64,000 bases of DNA, from positions 13,156 to 77,155 of the forward strand of contig JBKQWF010000044.1 in NCBI GenBank assembly GCA_052139695.1, in the 5' to 3' direction. The stretch's first letter is position 1. Each line of letters starts with the position of its first letter. The notes under the pieces are model-generated. The model saw only the letters and a list, made by a program, of their open reading frames with translations, made no database searches and was not told where the DNA came from. Of this stretch, positions 32,750-40,427 are shown one piece after another. Position numbers and translations under genes: made by a program. The stretch is from PLGF01 sp052139695. Its GTDB lineage: Bacteria > Verrucomicrobiota > Verrucomicrobiia > Limisphaerales > Palsa-1400.

Positions 32750-34875
32750 ATGCCATTATCGAATCCCTAAACGCCTGGGGCGCCCGCTTTGCCGGGTTGG
32801 CTCTCCCCATGCTCCTGCAATCGGCGGTCTTGATCGCGCTGCTCTTCGTGCTCGATTCGGCGTTGCGCAAAAGGGTGCGCGCCACGATCCGTTACGCCGT
32901 CTGGATGCTGGCGCTGGTGAAATTGGCGTTGCCGCCGTCGCTGGCCCTGCCCACGGGCGCGGCTTACTGGTTGCCTGCGAAAACAGCGGCAAGCTATTCC
33001 GCGCTGGCAGCAGCGCCCCTTGCGGCTGCCGAAGAAGCCAAGGCTGCTATCGCCTATCGACCGGACAGCACAGTTCCGATCGTGGTCCCTTTGGCCGCAA
33101 GTTCGCCGCGGCTTGCCTGGCCGGCGGTCTTTTTTATGGTTTGGCTGGCGGTGGCCTTGGGGATGGGGATTTGGGTAATCTCGCGATGGAGGCTGGTGGC
33201 CGGCATAACCCGGCAAAGCGTTGCGGCGCCGGGAGAGGCGGAGGCTTTGCTGGAATCGTGCCGCCGGCAGTTGGGGATCAAATCTGTCATTCCGGTGCGA
33301 TGCGCGGGTATCGGCAGTCCGGCCATTTGCGGATTTTTGCGCCCGGTCATTCTGCTTCCTCAAGGTTTGGCGGAAAACTTGAACGGATCGGAGTTGCGCT
33401 CGGTTTTAATGCACGAATTGGCGCATTATAAGAGGGCCGATCTGTGGGTAAACCACGCGCAGATCGTTTTACAGATTCTTTATTGGTATAACCCGCTGCT
33501 CTGGCTGGCCAACATGGGCATCCGACGCGCGCGCGAGCAGGCGGTGGACGAAATGGTGCTGGTCGAAATGGGCGAGAAGGCGTCGGAGTATCCCGCGACG
33601 TTGCTGCACGTGGCCAAACTGGGCATGGGACGCCCCATGTCGGCGCTGGGATTGATGGGCATCCTGGAGCCTGGACGCGGATTGACGCAGCGGATTTTGC
33701 ACATCATGAATCGCCCCTTGCCGCGCACGGCGCGGATTGGCGCGCGCGGATTGGCGGCGGTGCTGCTGCTGGCATTGGTCGCGCTGCCGATGGCGTCCCG
33801 TTCGAAAGCGGAGCCGGCGCCCCAACCGGCTTCGTCTGAGTCTCCAAAGGCCACCGCCAAGCCGGCGAAGGACGAGTTGAGCTTAGTGATTTCCAAAGAT
33901 GGAGTGGTGTTTTTGCAGAACGAGAAGGTGACCTTGGACGAGCTGCAAAAGAAGTTGGCGGAAGCGGTGCGCCAGAACCCACAGGCAACTCTGAATATTC
34001 GTGCTGATCGTGAAGCGCCTTGGAACAGAATAGTCAGAGTGATGGATGCGGCAAACGCCGCCGGTATGGCAGAAGGCGCGCACTTTAATCTTTTTGTTGG
34101 CGCCGCTTCGAGCAAGGCGGCGCCGCCGTCGTTCAATCCGATGATGAGCGATTCGGCTTACAGGGAGGGACAAGCGCTTTGGCTCAAAAAAGTGCAAGAC
34201 AATCCAGATAGTGCGGCAATTCTCGGAAAAGCGGCCGGTTATTTCCTGCTGCGTGACCGGTCCAGAGCCGAGGATTTATTGAAGAAGGCGCAAATTCTGG
34301 AGCCGCGGAATCCGACTTGGTCGGAACAGTTGGGTCAACTCTACAAATTGGACTTCAACTCGGAGTCGGCAACGGAATTCGCGGCGAAAGCGCTACAGGA
34401 ACTTGAAAGGGCTCAAGCACAAACCACCCCAGCCGTGCCGGGAGCCCCTCGGCTGGCGGACATGGCGCAGATGGCCATCGCCGCCGGCGACCTCGAGAAG
34501 GCGCGGGCGTATGCCAACGAACTATTAGGCCCGGGCATGGAATGGAGCGGAGGGGGAGATGCCGGAAGAGCGTTCTTTTACGGAAACCTCGTCTTGGGGC
34601 GAGTCGCGCTGCGCGAGGGAAAGTTGGACGAGGCCAAGAAGTACTTGCTGGAGGCAGGCAAGACGAAGGGAGATCCAACGCTTAATTCCTTTGGCCCGAA
34701 CATGTCGCTGGCGAAGGAATTGCTGGAGAAGGGTGAAACCAACGCGGTGCTGGAGTTCTTCCAGGAGTGCGAGAAATTCTGGCCCCAGTACGCCGGGGAG
34801 AACAAAATGGCCAAATGGACGGCGGAAGTGAAAGAAAGAAAGACACCGGACTTTGGGGCCAACTTGTTTTATTGA
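32746..34875 (+). CDS. BlaR1-type M56 metallopeptidase with ExbD-like and TPR tail
   Basis: 709 residues from ATG 32746 overlapping the blaI stop. The N-terminal half has several membrane helices and the zinc motif H223-E-L-A-H227 (VLMHELAHYKRADLWVNHAQ) with the downstream AREQAVDEMVL. After a last membrane segment (GLAAVLLLALVALPMA) there is an ExbD/TolR-like domain at about 375-450 (LVISKDGVVFLQNEKVTLDELQ, ATLNIRAD, RIVRVMDAANAAGM). Next comes a TPR region from about 480 (AGYFLLRDRSRAEDLLKKAQILEP). It probably cleaves or triggers loss of the partner repressor when the periplasmic part senses a signal. The tail differs from beta-lactam sensors. Confidence 0.88.
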   Translation: MNAIIESLNAWGARFAGLALPMLLQSAVLIALLFVLDSALRKRVRATIRYAVWMLALVKLALPPSLALPTGAAYWLPAKTAASYSALAAAPLAAAEEAKAAIAYRPDSTVPIVVPLAASSPRLAWPAVFFMVWLAVALGMGIWVISRWRLVAGITRQSVAAPGEAEALLESCRRQLGIKSVIPVRCAGIGSPAICGFLRPVILLPQGLAENLNGSELRSVLMHELAHYKRADLWVNHAQIVLQILYWYNPLLWLANMGIRRAREQAVDEMVLVEMGEKASEYPATLLHVAKLGMGRPMSALGLMGILEPGRGLTQRILHIMNRPLPRTARIGARGLAAVLLLALVALPMASRSKAEPAPQPASSESPKATAKPAKDELSLVISKDGVVFLQNEKVTLDELQKKLAEAVRQNPQATLNIRADREAPWNRIVRVMDAANAAGMAEGAHFNLFVGAASSKAAPPSFNPMMSDSAYREGQALWLKKVQDNPDSAAILGKAAGYFLLRDRSRAEDLLKKAQILEPRNPTWSEQLGQLYKLDFNSESATEFAAKALQELERAQAQTTPAVPGAPRLADMAQMAIAAGDLEKARAYANELLGPGMEWSGGGDAGRAFFYGNLVLGRVALREGKLDEAKKYLLEAGKTKGDPTLNSFGPNMSLAKELLEKGETNAVLEFFQECEKFWPQYAGENKMAKWTAEVKERKTPDFGANLFY

Positions 34876-35051
34876 CAATTCTCCAGTGGATCTGGCTAAC
34901 CTACAAAGAGTTCGCTCCTAACGGAGCTGGATCCGAGGCGGACAGATCTTTGCCGAGACGCGTCATTTTTCACGAACCGATAGACAAGGAGTACGGGCAA
35001 ATTTGGGGGAGTTTTTGCCAAGAAATGTCCGGGGTTTTGCGGAGATAGAGA

Positions 35052-35090
35052 TTGACAGCCTGTGACATTTGTCCCATTCTGTCCGTGACA
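35052..35090. promoter_or_regulatory. Cluster of GACA/TGTC half-sites, candidate BlaI operator 2
   Basis: The 39 bases hold GACA-gcc-TGT, the perfect palindrome GACATTTGTC (35064-35073), and TGTC-cgt-GACA (35080-35090). They end 17 bases before the second blaI-like start. The GACA-N2-TGTC palindrome has the spacing of the TACA-N2-TGTA operator of module 1 with changed outer bases, suggesting related but distinct repressor specificity. Confidence 0.5.
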
Positions 35091-35107
35091 AACGTAACAG
35101 GAAGCCG

Positions 35108-35482
35108 ATGAAACGATCCATCCGCATGACCAACGCCGAGTGGGAAGTGATGGTGGTTTCCTGGCAACTCGCGCCGGTGGCCGCCAGCGTGGTGGCCGAG
35201 CAATTGCACGAGAGCAAGCATTGGAGCAACGCCACCGTCCGCACCCTCTTGCGGCGGCTTGTCACGAAAGGGGCCTTGGACCAGCAATTCGATGGCAAGA
35301 AGTATCTTTACACGCCGCTGGTTTCCATGGAGGACTGCGTTCACCAGGAAAGCGATTCCTTCTGGGACCGTGTTTTGGTCCGCGCCTCTTCCTCGGCGCT
35401 GCTTCACCTCGTCAAACGGGCGGATTTATCCGGGGACGATATTCAGGAACTTCGACGCATTTTGCGAGAAAAGGAGAAGTAA
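35108..35482 (+). CDS. BlaI/MecI/CopY-family repressor, module 2
   Basis: 124 residues from ATG 35108 (MKRSIRMTNAEWEVMVVSWQL); the longer frame from 35069 would read through the operator-like palindromes. Helix-turn-helix in AASVVAEQLHESKHWSNATVRTLLRRLVTKGAL and wing DQQFDGKKYLYTPLVSMEDCV. Sequence is clearly diverged from module 1 (different recognition helix NATVRTLLRR versus YSTVRTLMDR). The M56 gene begins one base after its stop, so it forms a second BlaI-M56 operon in tandem with the first. Confidence 0.92.
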   Translation: MKRSIRMTNAEWEVMVVSWQLAPVAASVVAEQLHESKHWSNATVRTLLRRLVTKGALDQQFDGKKYLYTPLVSMEDCVHQESDSFWDRVLVRASSSALLHLVKRADLSGDDIQELRRILREKEK

Positions 35483-35483
35483 C

Positions 35484-38400
35484 ATGAACGCACTGACTGG
35501 ACTGGAAAGAGGCTTCGGGTGGCTGCTGCAAACCACCTGGCAGGCCGCAGTCGTTACCGTGATCATCCTCCTGGTCCAATTTCTGTTGCGCCGCCGGCTC
35601 TCTCCGGCCTGGCGCCACGGCCTTTGGTTCCTGCTCGTGGCGCGCTTGCTCATGCCGATGACGCCGAGCAGCGCGGTGAGCGTGTTCAATTTGGCAAACT
35701 GGTCCCGGCGGCAGGCGGCGCGAGTGAGCGTCCAAGCACCAGCGGCAGAAGCGCTCGATCTCGCGTCCTCGGTTGTCTTCGCGCGGCCAGAAAAGCCGGA
35801 GGTCCAATCTGCCGCTCCGCCATCCGCTCTCACCAGGCAGATTCCCGAACCAATCGCGACCAAGCCGTTCCCACCCGCACGGGCCAGCCAACCTGCCCGG
35901 CCCGCGGCCCACCCGCTGAACCTGGATTGGATGGGCGTCGCCGCCCTGGTCTGGCTGGCAGGAGTTTTGGTTTTAGTGTCGCGGCTCGTGTACTTGGAGC
36001 GCCGGTTTGGTTTCCGTATCGCCGATGCCAAGCCGGCATCGGATGAAACAGTGAGCCGGCTATTTAACGAGTGCGCGCGCTCGTTGCGCGTGCGGGAAAA
36101 GGTGCGAATCATTGAGACCGCGGAAGTGGACAGCCCGGCGGTCTATGGCCTCAGGCGCAAACGACTCCTGCTGCCCATCGGTTTGCGCGAAGAGTTGTCA
36201 GCGGACGAACTGCGCCACGTCCTGCTGCACGAGTTGGCGCATATCAAGAGGCGCGACCCGGAATTGAACTGGCTGCTCGTCATTTTGCATATCCTCCATT
36301 GGTTCAACCCGGTGCTGTGGTTTGCCTTCGCCCGCGTCCGCGCCGACCGTGAGCTGGCAACCGACGATTTGGCCCTCGCCCAAACGGAGCAACGGGAGCG
36401 GGTTTCCTACGGCGAGACGATCCTCAAAGTGCTGGAAGGGCTGTCGCCACGGGGCTTGTTGCCGGGGCTTGTTGGCATAGGCGAGAGCAAGGCGGAAATG
36501 AGAGAGCGCATCCGCGCCATCGCGCGGGGCGGGAGCGTTCGGCGCTGGCGCTGGGCGGCCTGCGCCGCCGCCGTTCTTATCGCTGGCGTCGCCTTGACGA
36601 ACGCGCGGGAGGAAAACCACCACAAGGGCGTCAATCTTCTGGAGCGCTATCCAACGAGTTTGAAAACAGGGGACGCTACGCCTGGCAGAGCACGACCGTG
36701 GCAGTTTGCGCCGGAGGATATTTTCGCAGTTTCTGGCTTTACGCTGGAAGTTGGAAAGCCGTTCCGCGTCGAAACCGGAGCCGCAGAACTGGGGATTGGA
36801 CATTGTGCCGACGGAGCGGTCTGGGCCGTCCTTATCCCGCACGAGGATGGGAAGCTCACCAGCACGGTCGCCACCAACCAGGAAGCCATTGTGAACGTCT
36901 GGCTCAGATTCCATCCGGCTCAAATCAATTTCATTTTTCCGCCCGAAACGGTCACTGGCGCCGGATCGGCCCAAGCGGAAGAACGGATCCGCGCCGTTGT
37001 CGAGGACAAGTTTCACTCGAGCTGGCACGCCGGGAACAATGCCCTGATTCCCGAGCCGAAGGATCTGACCGTGGACCTGGACACCAAGGACGGCCCGCGC
37101 CGGTTCTTCATGGTCGATAAGGATGCCCAGACGGCGGAATACGTCGCCGGATTCGCGAGACAGAGAGTGGGGGCAGCCGAGCTGGCCTACGAACCGGAAG
37201 TGGACACCAATTGCGCGCGCGTAATCTCGGTCGTGCCTCCAGTGGGGGCGAAAGAGGTCGAGGCGACACAAGATTTGCAAATCGGGTTTGATCGTCCGAT
37301 GAATCCGTATGTGCTGAAACTCGAATGGCTGGCCGGCGGCTTTCAACTGAATGGCAGCATCCAAGTCAGCGCCGACCGAAAGCAATTCATCATCCCGGTG
37401 CGCCTGGCGGCAGGACAGGAGCAGAAGCTGGTGGTCAATCGCGACAGTGAGCGGGAGCTTTGGCAGGCCATGGGCCGCCAGCCAGGAGCGAAAGCTTCCG
37501 GCTCTTCACGGAAAGGCTTTCTGGACGCGGATGGCCTTGTCGCCAATGAGTTTCGCTGGAGCTTCCGGACCAAAGCCGCGGCAGAAAAGCCGGACGCCGG
37601 CAAGCCGCGTGTCATCAGCGCTTCGCCCGCCTCCGGCGCCACGACGCCGGTCTTAACCATGGTTGAAATTACGTTTGATCAACCGATGCGTCCCCCGGAC
37701 GCCATGTTCCCGTATCTGCAAAAGAGACCGTTTGCGGAAGGGCCCAGCCTCATTCCCAACTTTGAGTATGACTCCGCCGCGCATAGGTTCACTTTTCCGG
37801 CCCTGTTGCCGCCCGACAATGATGCACGTTTGACAATAAAAGGTTTCTATAGCGCGGACGGCGTGGCGTGCGACCCCGTCGTGCTGCATTACCAAACCGC
37901 CACGGAAAGCCTGGGTCGCAGCTACACGGAAAAAGCCAAAGCCGCGGCGAAGGATGCCAGGCTGGGAAAGCTGCTCTCTTCCATGAAGGACGCGCGCGCG
38001 CGCTTAAATTCCGGTGGGCTGACTGTGCAGACCGTGCGGCTGGGGATGTCGCAGAACTCGTTCAATAATATTGATGCTCAAACGGCCACCTTCAAGTGGC
38101 AAGGCTCGGACCAGGTCTATGCGGACATTACCGGCCCAATGCAGATGTGCAAGGCGTTCATTTTGGGCAGCGACGTCCGGATGTGTTGGTTGTATTCGGA
38201 AGATGACAAAGGGAAAAAGAGACTTGACCAGACGCCCGCCACGAAAACCGAGAGAGAAATCGCTTTGCTGGATCCCTTCGATCTGACTGGGCGCCCTATC
38301 GCGGAGGCGCTGGAGCAACGGGGTTTGGTTCTGGCGAACAATGCCACTCTGGAAGGACGTTCCTGCTACCGGATCGAAACGTGGGACGTAAGGCAGGACA

Positions 38401-38714
38401 ACTTTGCATATGCTACGGAAACGCAATGGTGGATTGATGAAGAAACCTATCTGCCAACCCAGATCGTTCAGGACCACCCCAATGGCAGCGAGATCACTCG
38501 TTTCGTTTACAAGGACCTCAATCAGCACCTGCCGGACAGCGCCTTCCAGCCTCCGGCGGAGCCAGGGGCAGATGCCGCGCCGCTGTTCTTCCAAAAAGAG
38601 CCGGGGCCCGACGAGCGGCGATTTCTTCGCATCAGCGATGGCAGCAACGGCCGGATGTCCGGACGGTTGGGATGGAATGGACCGGGCGGAACAACCAGTT
38701 CAGGCATGAATTGA
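35484..38714 (+). CDS. M56 metallopeptidase with novel, Ig-like and LolA-like extracytoplasmic tail
   Basis: 1076 residues from ATG 35484. Membrane helices and zinc motif H249-E-L-A-H253 (LLHELAHIKRRDPELNW) with ADRELATDDLAL make up the M56 part; the last membrane helix is near 365 (WAACAAAVLIAGVALT). The periplasmic tail begins with a conserved but unnamed domain (about 380-560: NLLERYPTSL, LGIGHCADGAVWAVLIP, DTKDGPRRFFMVDKD) shared with the next gene. Then come two bacterial Ig-like (Big_5) domains (VISVVPPVGAKEVEA, VISASPASGATTPVL). The C-terminal domain resembles LolA/outer-membrane lipoprotein-sorting proteins (QWWIDEETYLPTQIVQ). The likely role is envelope sensing and signalling to the adjacent repressor. 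Confidence 0.85.
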   Translation: MNALTGLERGFGWLLQTTWQAAVVTVIILLVQFLLRRRLSPAWRHGLWFLLVARLLMPMTPSSAVSVFNLANWSRRQAARVSVQAPAAEALDLASSVVFARPEKPEVQSAAPPSALTRQIPEPIATKPFPPARASQPARPAAHPLNLDWMGVAALVWLAGVLVLVSRLVYLERRFGFRIADAKPASDETVSRLFNECARSLRVREKVRIIETAEVDSPAVYGLRRKRLLLPIGLREELSADELRHVLLHELAHIKRRDPELNWLLVILHILHWFNPVLWFAFARVRADRELATDDLALAQTEQRERVSYGETILKVLEGLSPRGLLPGLVGIGESKAEMRERIRAIARGGSVRRWRWAACAAAVLIAGVALTNAREENHHKGVNLLERYPTSLKTGDATPGRARPWQFAPEDIFAVSGFTLEVGKPFRVETGAAELGIGHCADGAVWAVLIPHEDGKLTSTVATNQEAIVNVWLRFHPAQINFIFPPETVTGAGSAQAEERIRAVVEDKFHSSWHAGNNALIPEPKDLTVDLDTKDGPRRFFMVDKDAQTAEYVAGFARQRVGAAELAYEPEVDTNCARVISVVPPVGAKEVEATQDLQIGFDRPMNPYVLKLEWLAGGFQLNGSIQVSADRKQFIIPVRLAAGQEQKLVVNRDSERELWQAMGRQPGAKASGSSRKGFLDADGLVANEFRWSFRTKAAAEKPDAGKPRVISASPASGATTPVLTMVEITFDQPMRPPDAMFPYLQKRPFAEGPSLIPNFEYDSAAHRFTFPALLPPDNDARLTIKGFYSADGVACDPVVLHYQTATESLGRSYTEKAKAAAKDARLGKLLSSMKDARARLNSGGLTVQTVRLGMSQNSFNNIDAQTATFKWQGSDQVYADITGPMQMCKAFILGSDVRMCWLYSEDDKGKKRLDQTPATKTEREIALLDPFDLTGRPIAEALEQRGLVLANNATLEGRSCYRIETWDVRQDNFAYATETQWWIDEETYLPTQIVQDHPNGSEITRFVYKDLNQHLPDSAFQPPAEPGADAAPLFFQKEPGPDERRFLRISDGSNGRMSGRLGWNGPGGTTSSGMN

Positions 38715-38725
38715 AAACAAACGGC

Positions 38726-38733
38726 AAAAGGAG
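38726..38733 (+). promoter_or_regulatory. Strong Shine-Dalgarno for the S41 gene
   Basis: AAAAGGAG with an 8-base spacer to ATG 38742. It supports that start and translation from the M56 transcript, since the intergenic gap is only 27 bases. Confidence 0.7.
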
Positions 38734-38741
38734 AACAGAAT

Positions 38742-40412
38742 ATGATCGCAACATCCCCCAAGAATTGGCGAAGCGGAGCGGTTTCAGGCCTCTCCATTCT
38801 CGCGGCTTTAGTCATCATGACAGGCTGCAAGCCCAAGGCACAAGCTCCCGTCCCGCCTCCGGTCCAAAAAGAGCAAAGCCAAACCAAGGGCATCAATCTT
38901 CTGGAGCGCTATCCAACAAGTTTGACAGCCGGGGACACTACGCCGGGCCGAGCCCGAACGTGGCAGTTTACGCCAGAAGATATTTTCGCGGTGTCCGGCT
39001 TCACGCTGGAAGTGGGCAAACAGTTGCGCGTCGAGACGGGAGCGGCGGACTTGGGGATTGGACATTGCACTGACGGGGCGGTGTGGGCCGTCCTCATTCC
39101 GAGCGAGGATGGGAAACTCACCAGCACGGCCGCGACCAGCCAGGAATCCATCGTGAACGTCTGGCTGAGATTTCATCCCGCGCAAATTGGCCGCATTTTT
39201 CCGCCCGAAACGGTCACGGGTGCCGGATCGGCCCATTCAGAAGAACGGATCCGCGCCGTTGTCGAGGCCAAGTTCCGCTCGAGCTGGCACGACGGGAACG
39301 ACGCCATGATTCCCGAGCCGAAGGACATGACCGTGGACTTGGACACGAAGGACGGTCCACGCCGGTTCTTCATGGTCGATAAGAATGCCCAGACGGCGGA
39401 ATACGTCGCCGCATTCGCCCGACAGAGAGCCAGGTCGGCCATTACCGTCAGGACTGGCGGCACAGGGGCCAAAGCAGCGGCGCCGAACATGGCCAGCCTG
39501 CAGGAAACATTCGACAAGCTGTGGGGATCATTCGACCGCGATTACGCGATGTTCACCTTGCGGCCGGAGGTGGACTGGAATGCCTCCCGATCACGGTTCC
39601 GTTCTTTGGCGGTCACCGCCCGCTCCACCGATGAATTCGCGGGCATCTGCGCGGAAATGCTCCGCCCGTTGCGCGATTTGCACATCTGGCTGAAGGTCGG
39701 CGAACGGAACGTGCCCGTCTTCAACCGGCCACGCGCCGCCAATTCCAATCCGCAGGCGCATGAAGGCATTTTGGGCCATCTGAACAATCCGGGGCAGCCC
39801 GTGCAGTGGGCCATTACGACCAACGGCATTGGCTTTCTGGCCATCTATGGCTGGAATGACCGCGGCATCCCAGAGCAATGCGACGAACTTTTGGAAAAAA
39901 TGCGTGCCACCATTGCGTTGATCGTCGATGTGCGTCTGAATGGCGGCGGCAGCGACACTCTGGCCGCCCAAGTGGCCGCACGCTTTATCGGCAAACCATT
40001 TGTCTATGCCTACGACCAGAGCCGCAACGGTCCAAATCATGGGGATTTGACCGGGAAAAACGCACGCGTCATCCAACCGCGCGGCCCGTGGCGCTATGCG
40101 CGCCCGGTCATTTTGCTCATCGGGCAAAAGTGCATGAGCAGCAATGAATCGTTTATCGCGATGATGAGCGGAGACCCAAATCTGATCACGATGGGCGATC
40201 ACACCTGCGGTTCCAGCGGGAACCCCGAGATCATTAACTTGCCGCTCGACATGACCGTGAGCGTGCCGCGATGGATCGATTATCTGCCCGACGGTTCCTT
40301 GCTGGATGAACGTGGTTTTCAGCCCAAATTCCCGTTTGCGCCCAAGCCCGGCGCGTTTGAGGGAGAGCGCGACGATCTGCTGACGGCCGCGCTGGAACGT
40401 TTGGGCAGCTAA
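38742..40412 (+). CDS. Lipoprotein S41-family (C-terminal processing/tricorn-like) protease
   Basis: 556 residues with lipobox IMTGC (Cys29). Residues about 45-235 repeat the unnamed domain of the preceding M56 protein almost exactly (INLLERYPTSL, LGIGHCTDGAVWAVLIP, DTKDGPRRFFMVDKN). The rest is an S41 peptidase: FDKLWGSFDRDYAMF, FAGICAEMLRPLRDLHIWLKV, ALIVDVRLNGGGSDTLAAQVA and the nucleophile region S466 in KCMSSNESFIAMMSG, followed by TCGSSGNPEIINLP. Probably anchored in the envelope and co-expressed with the module-2 M56 peptidase, so both may bind the same ligand through the shared domain. Confidence 0.88.
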   Translation: MIATSPKNWRSGAVSGLSILAALVIMTGCKPKAQAPVPPPVQKEQSQTKGINLLERYPTSLTAGDTTPGRARTWQFTPEDIFAVSGFTLEVGKQLRVETGAADLGIGHCTDGAVWAVLIPSEDGKLTSTAATSQESIVNVWLRFHPAQIGRIFPPETVTGAGSAHSEERIRAVVEAKFRSSWHDGNDAMIPEPKDMTVDLDTKDGPRRFFMVDKNAQTAEYVAAFARQRARSAITVRTGGTGAKAAAPNMASLQETFDKLWGSFDRDYAMFTLRPEVDWNASRSRFRSLAVTARSTDEFAGICAEMLRPLRDLHIWLKVGERNVPVFNRPRAANSNPQAHEGILGHLNNPGQPVQWAITTNGIGFLAIYGWNDRGIPEQCDELLEKMRATIALIVDVRLNGGGSDTLAAQVAARFIGKPFVYAYDQSRNGPNHGDLTGKNARVIQPRGPWRYARPVILLIGQKCMSSNESFIAMMSGDPNLITMGDHTCGSSGNPEIINLPLDMTVSVPRWIDYLPDGSLLDERGFQPKFPFAPKPGAFEGERDDLLTAALERLGS

Positions 40413-40427
40413 CCTGGTCAGCAGGAC

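Noticed and set aside
34914..34927. Hairpin gctcc-taac-ggagc after the first M56 gene as a terminator
   Set aside because: Only a 5-bp stem and no T-run; too weak to call.
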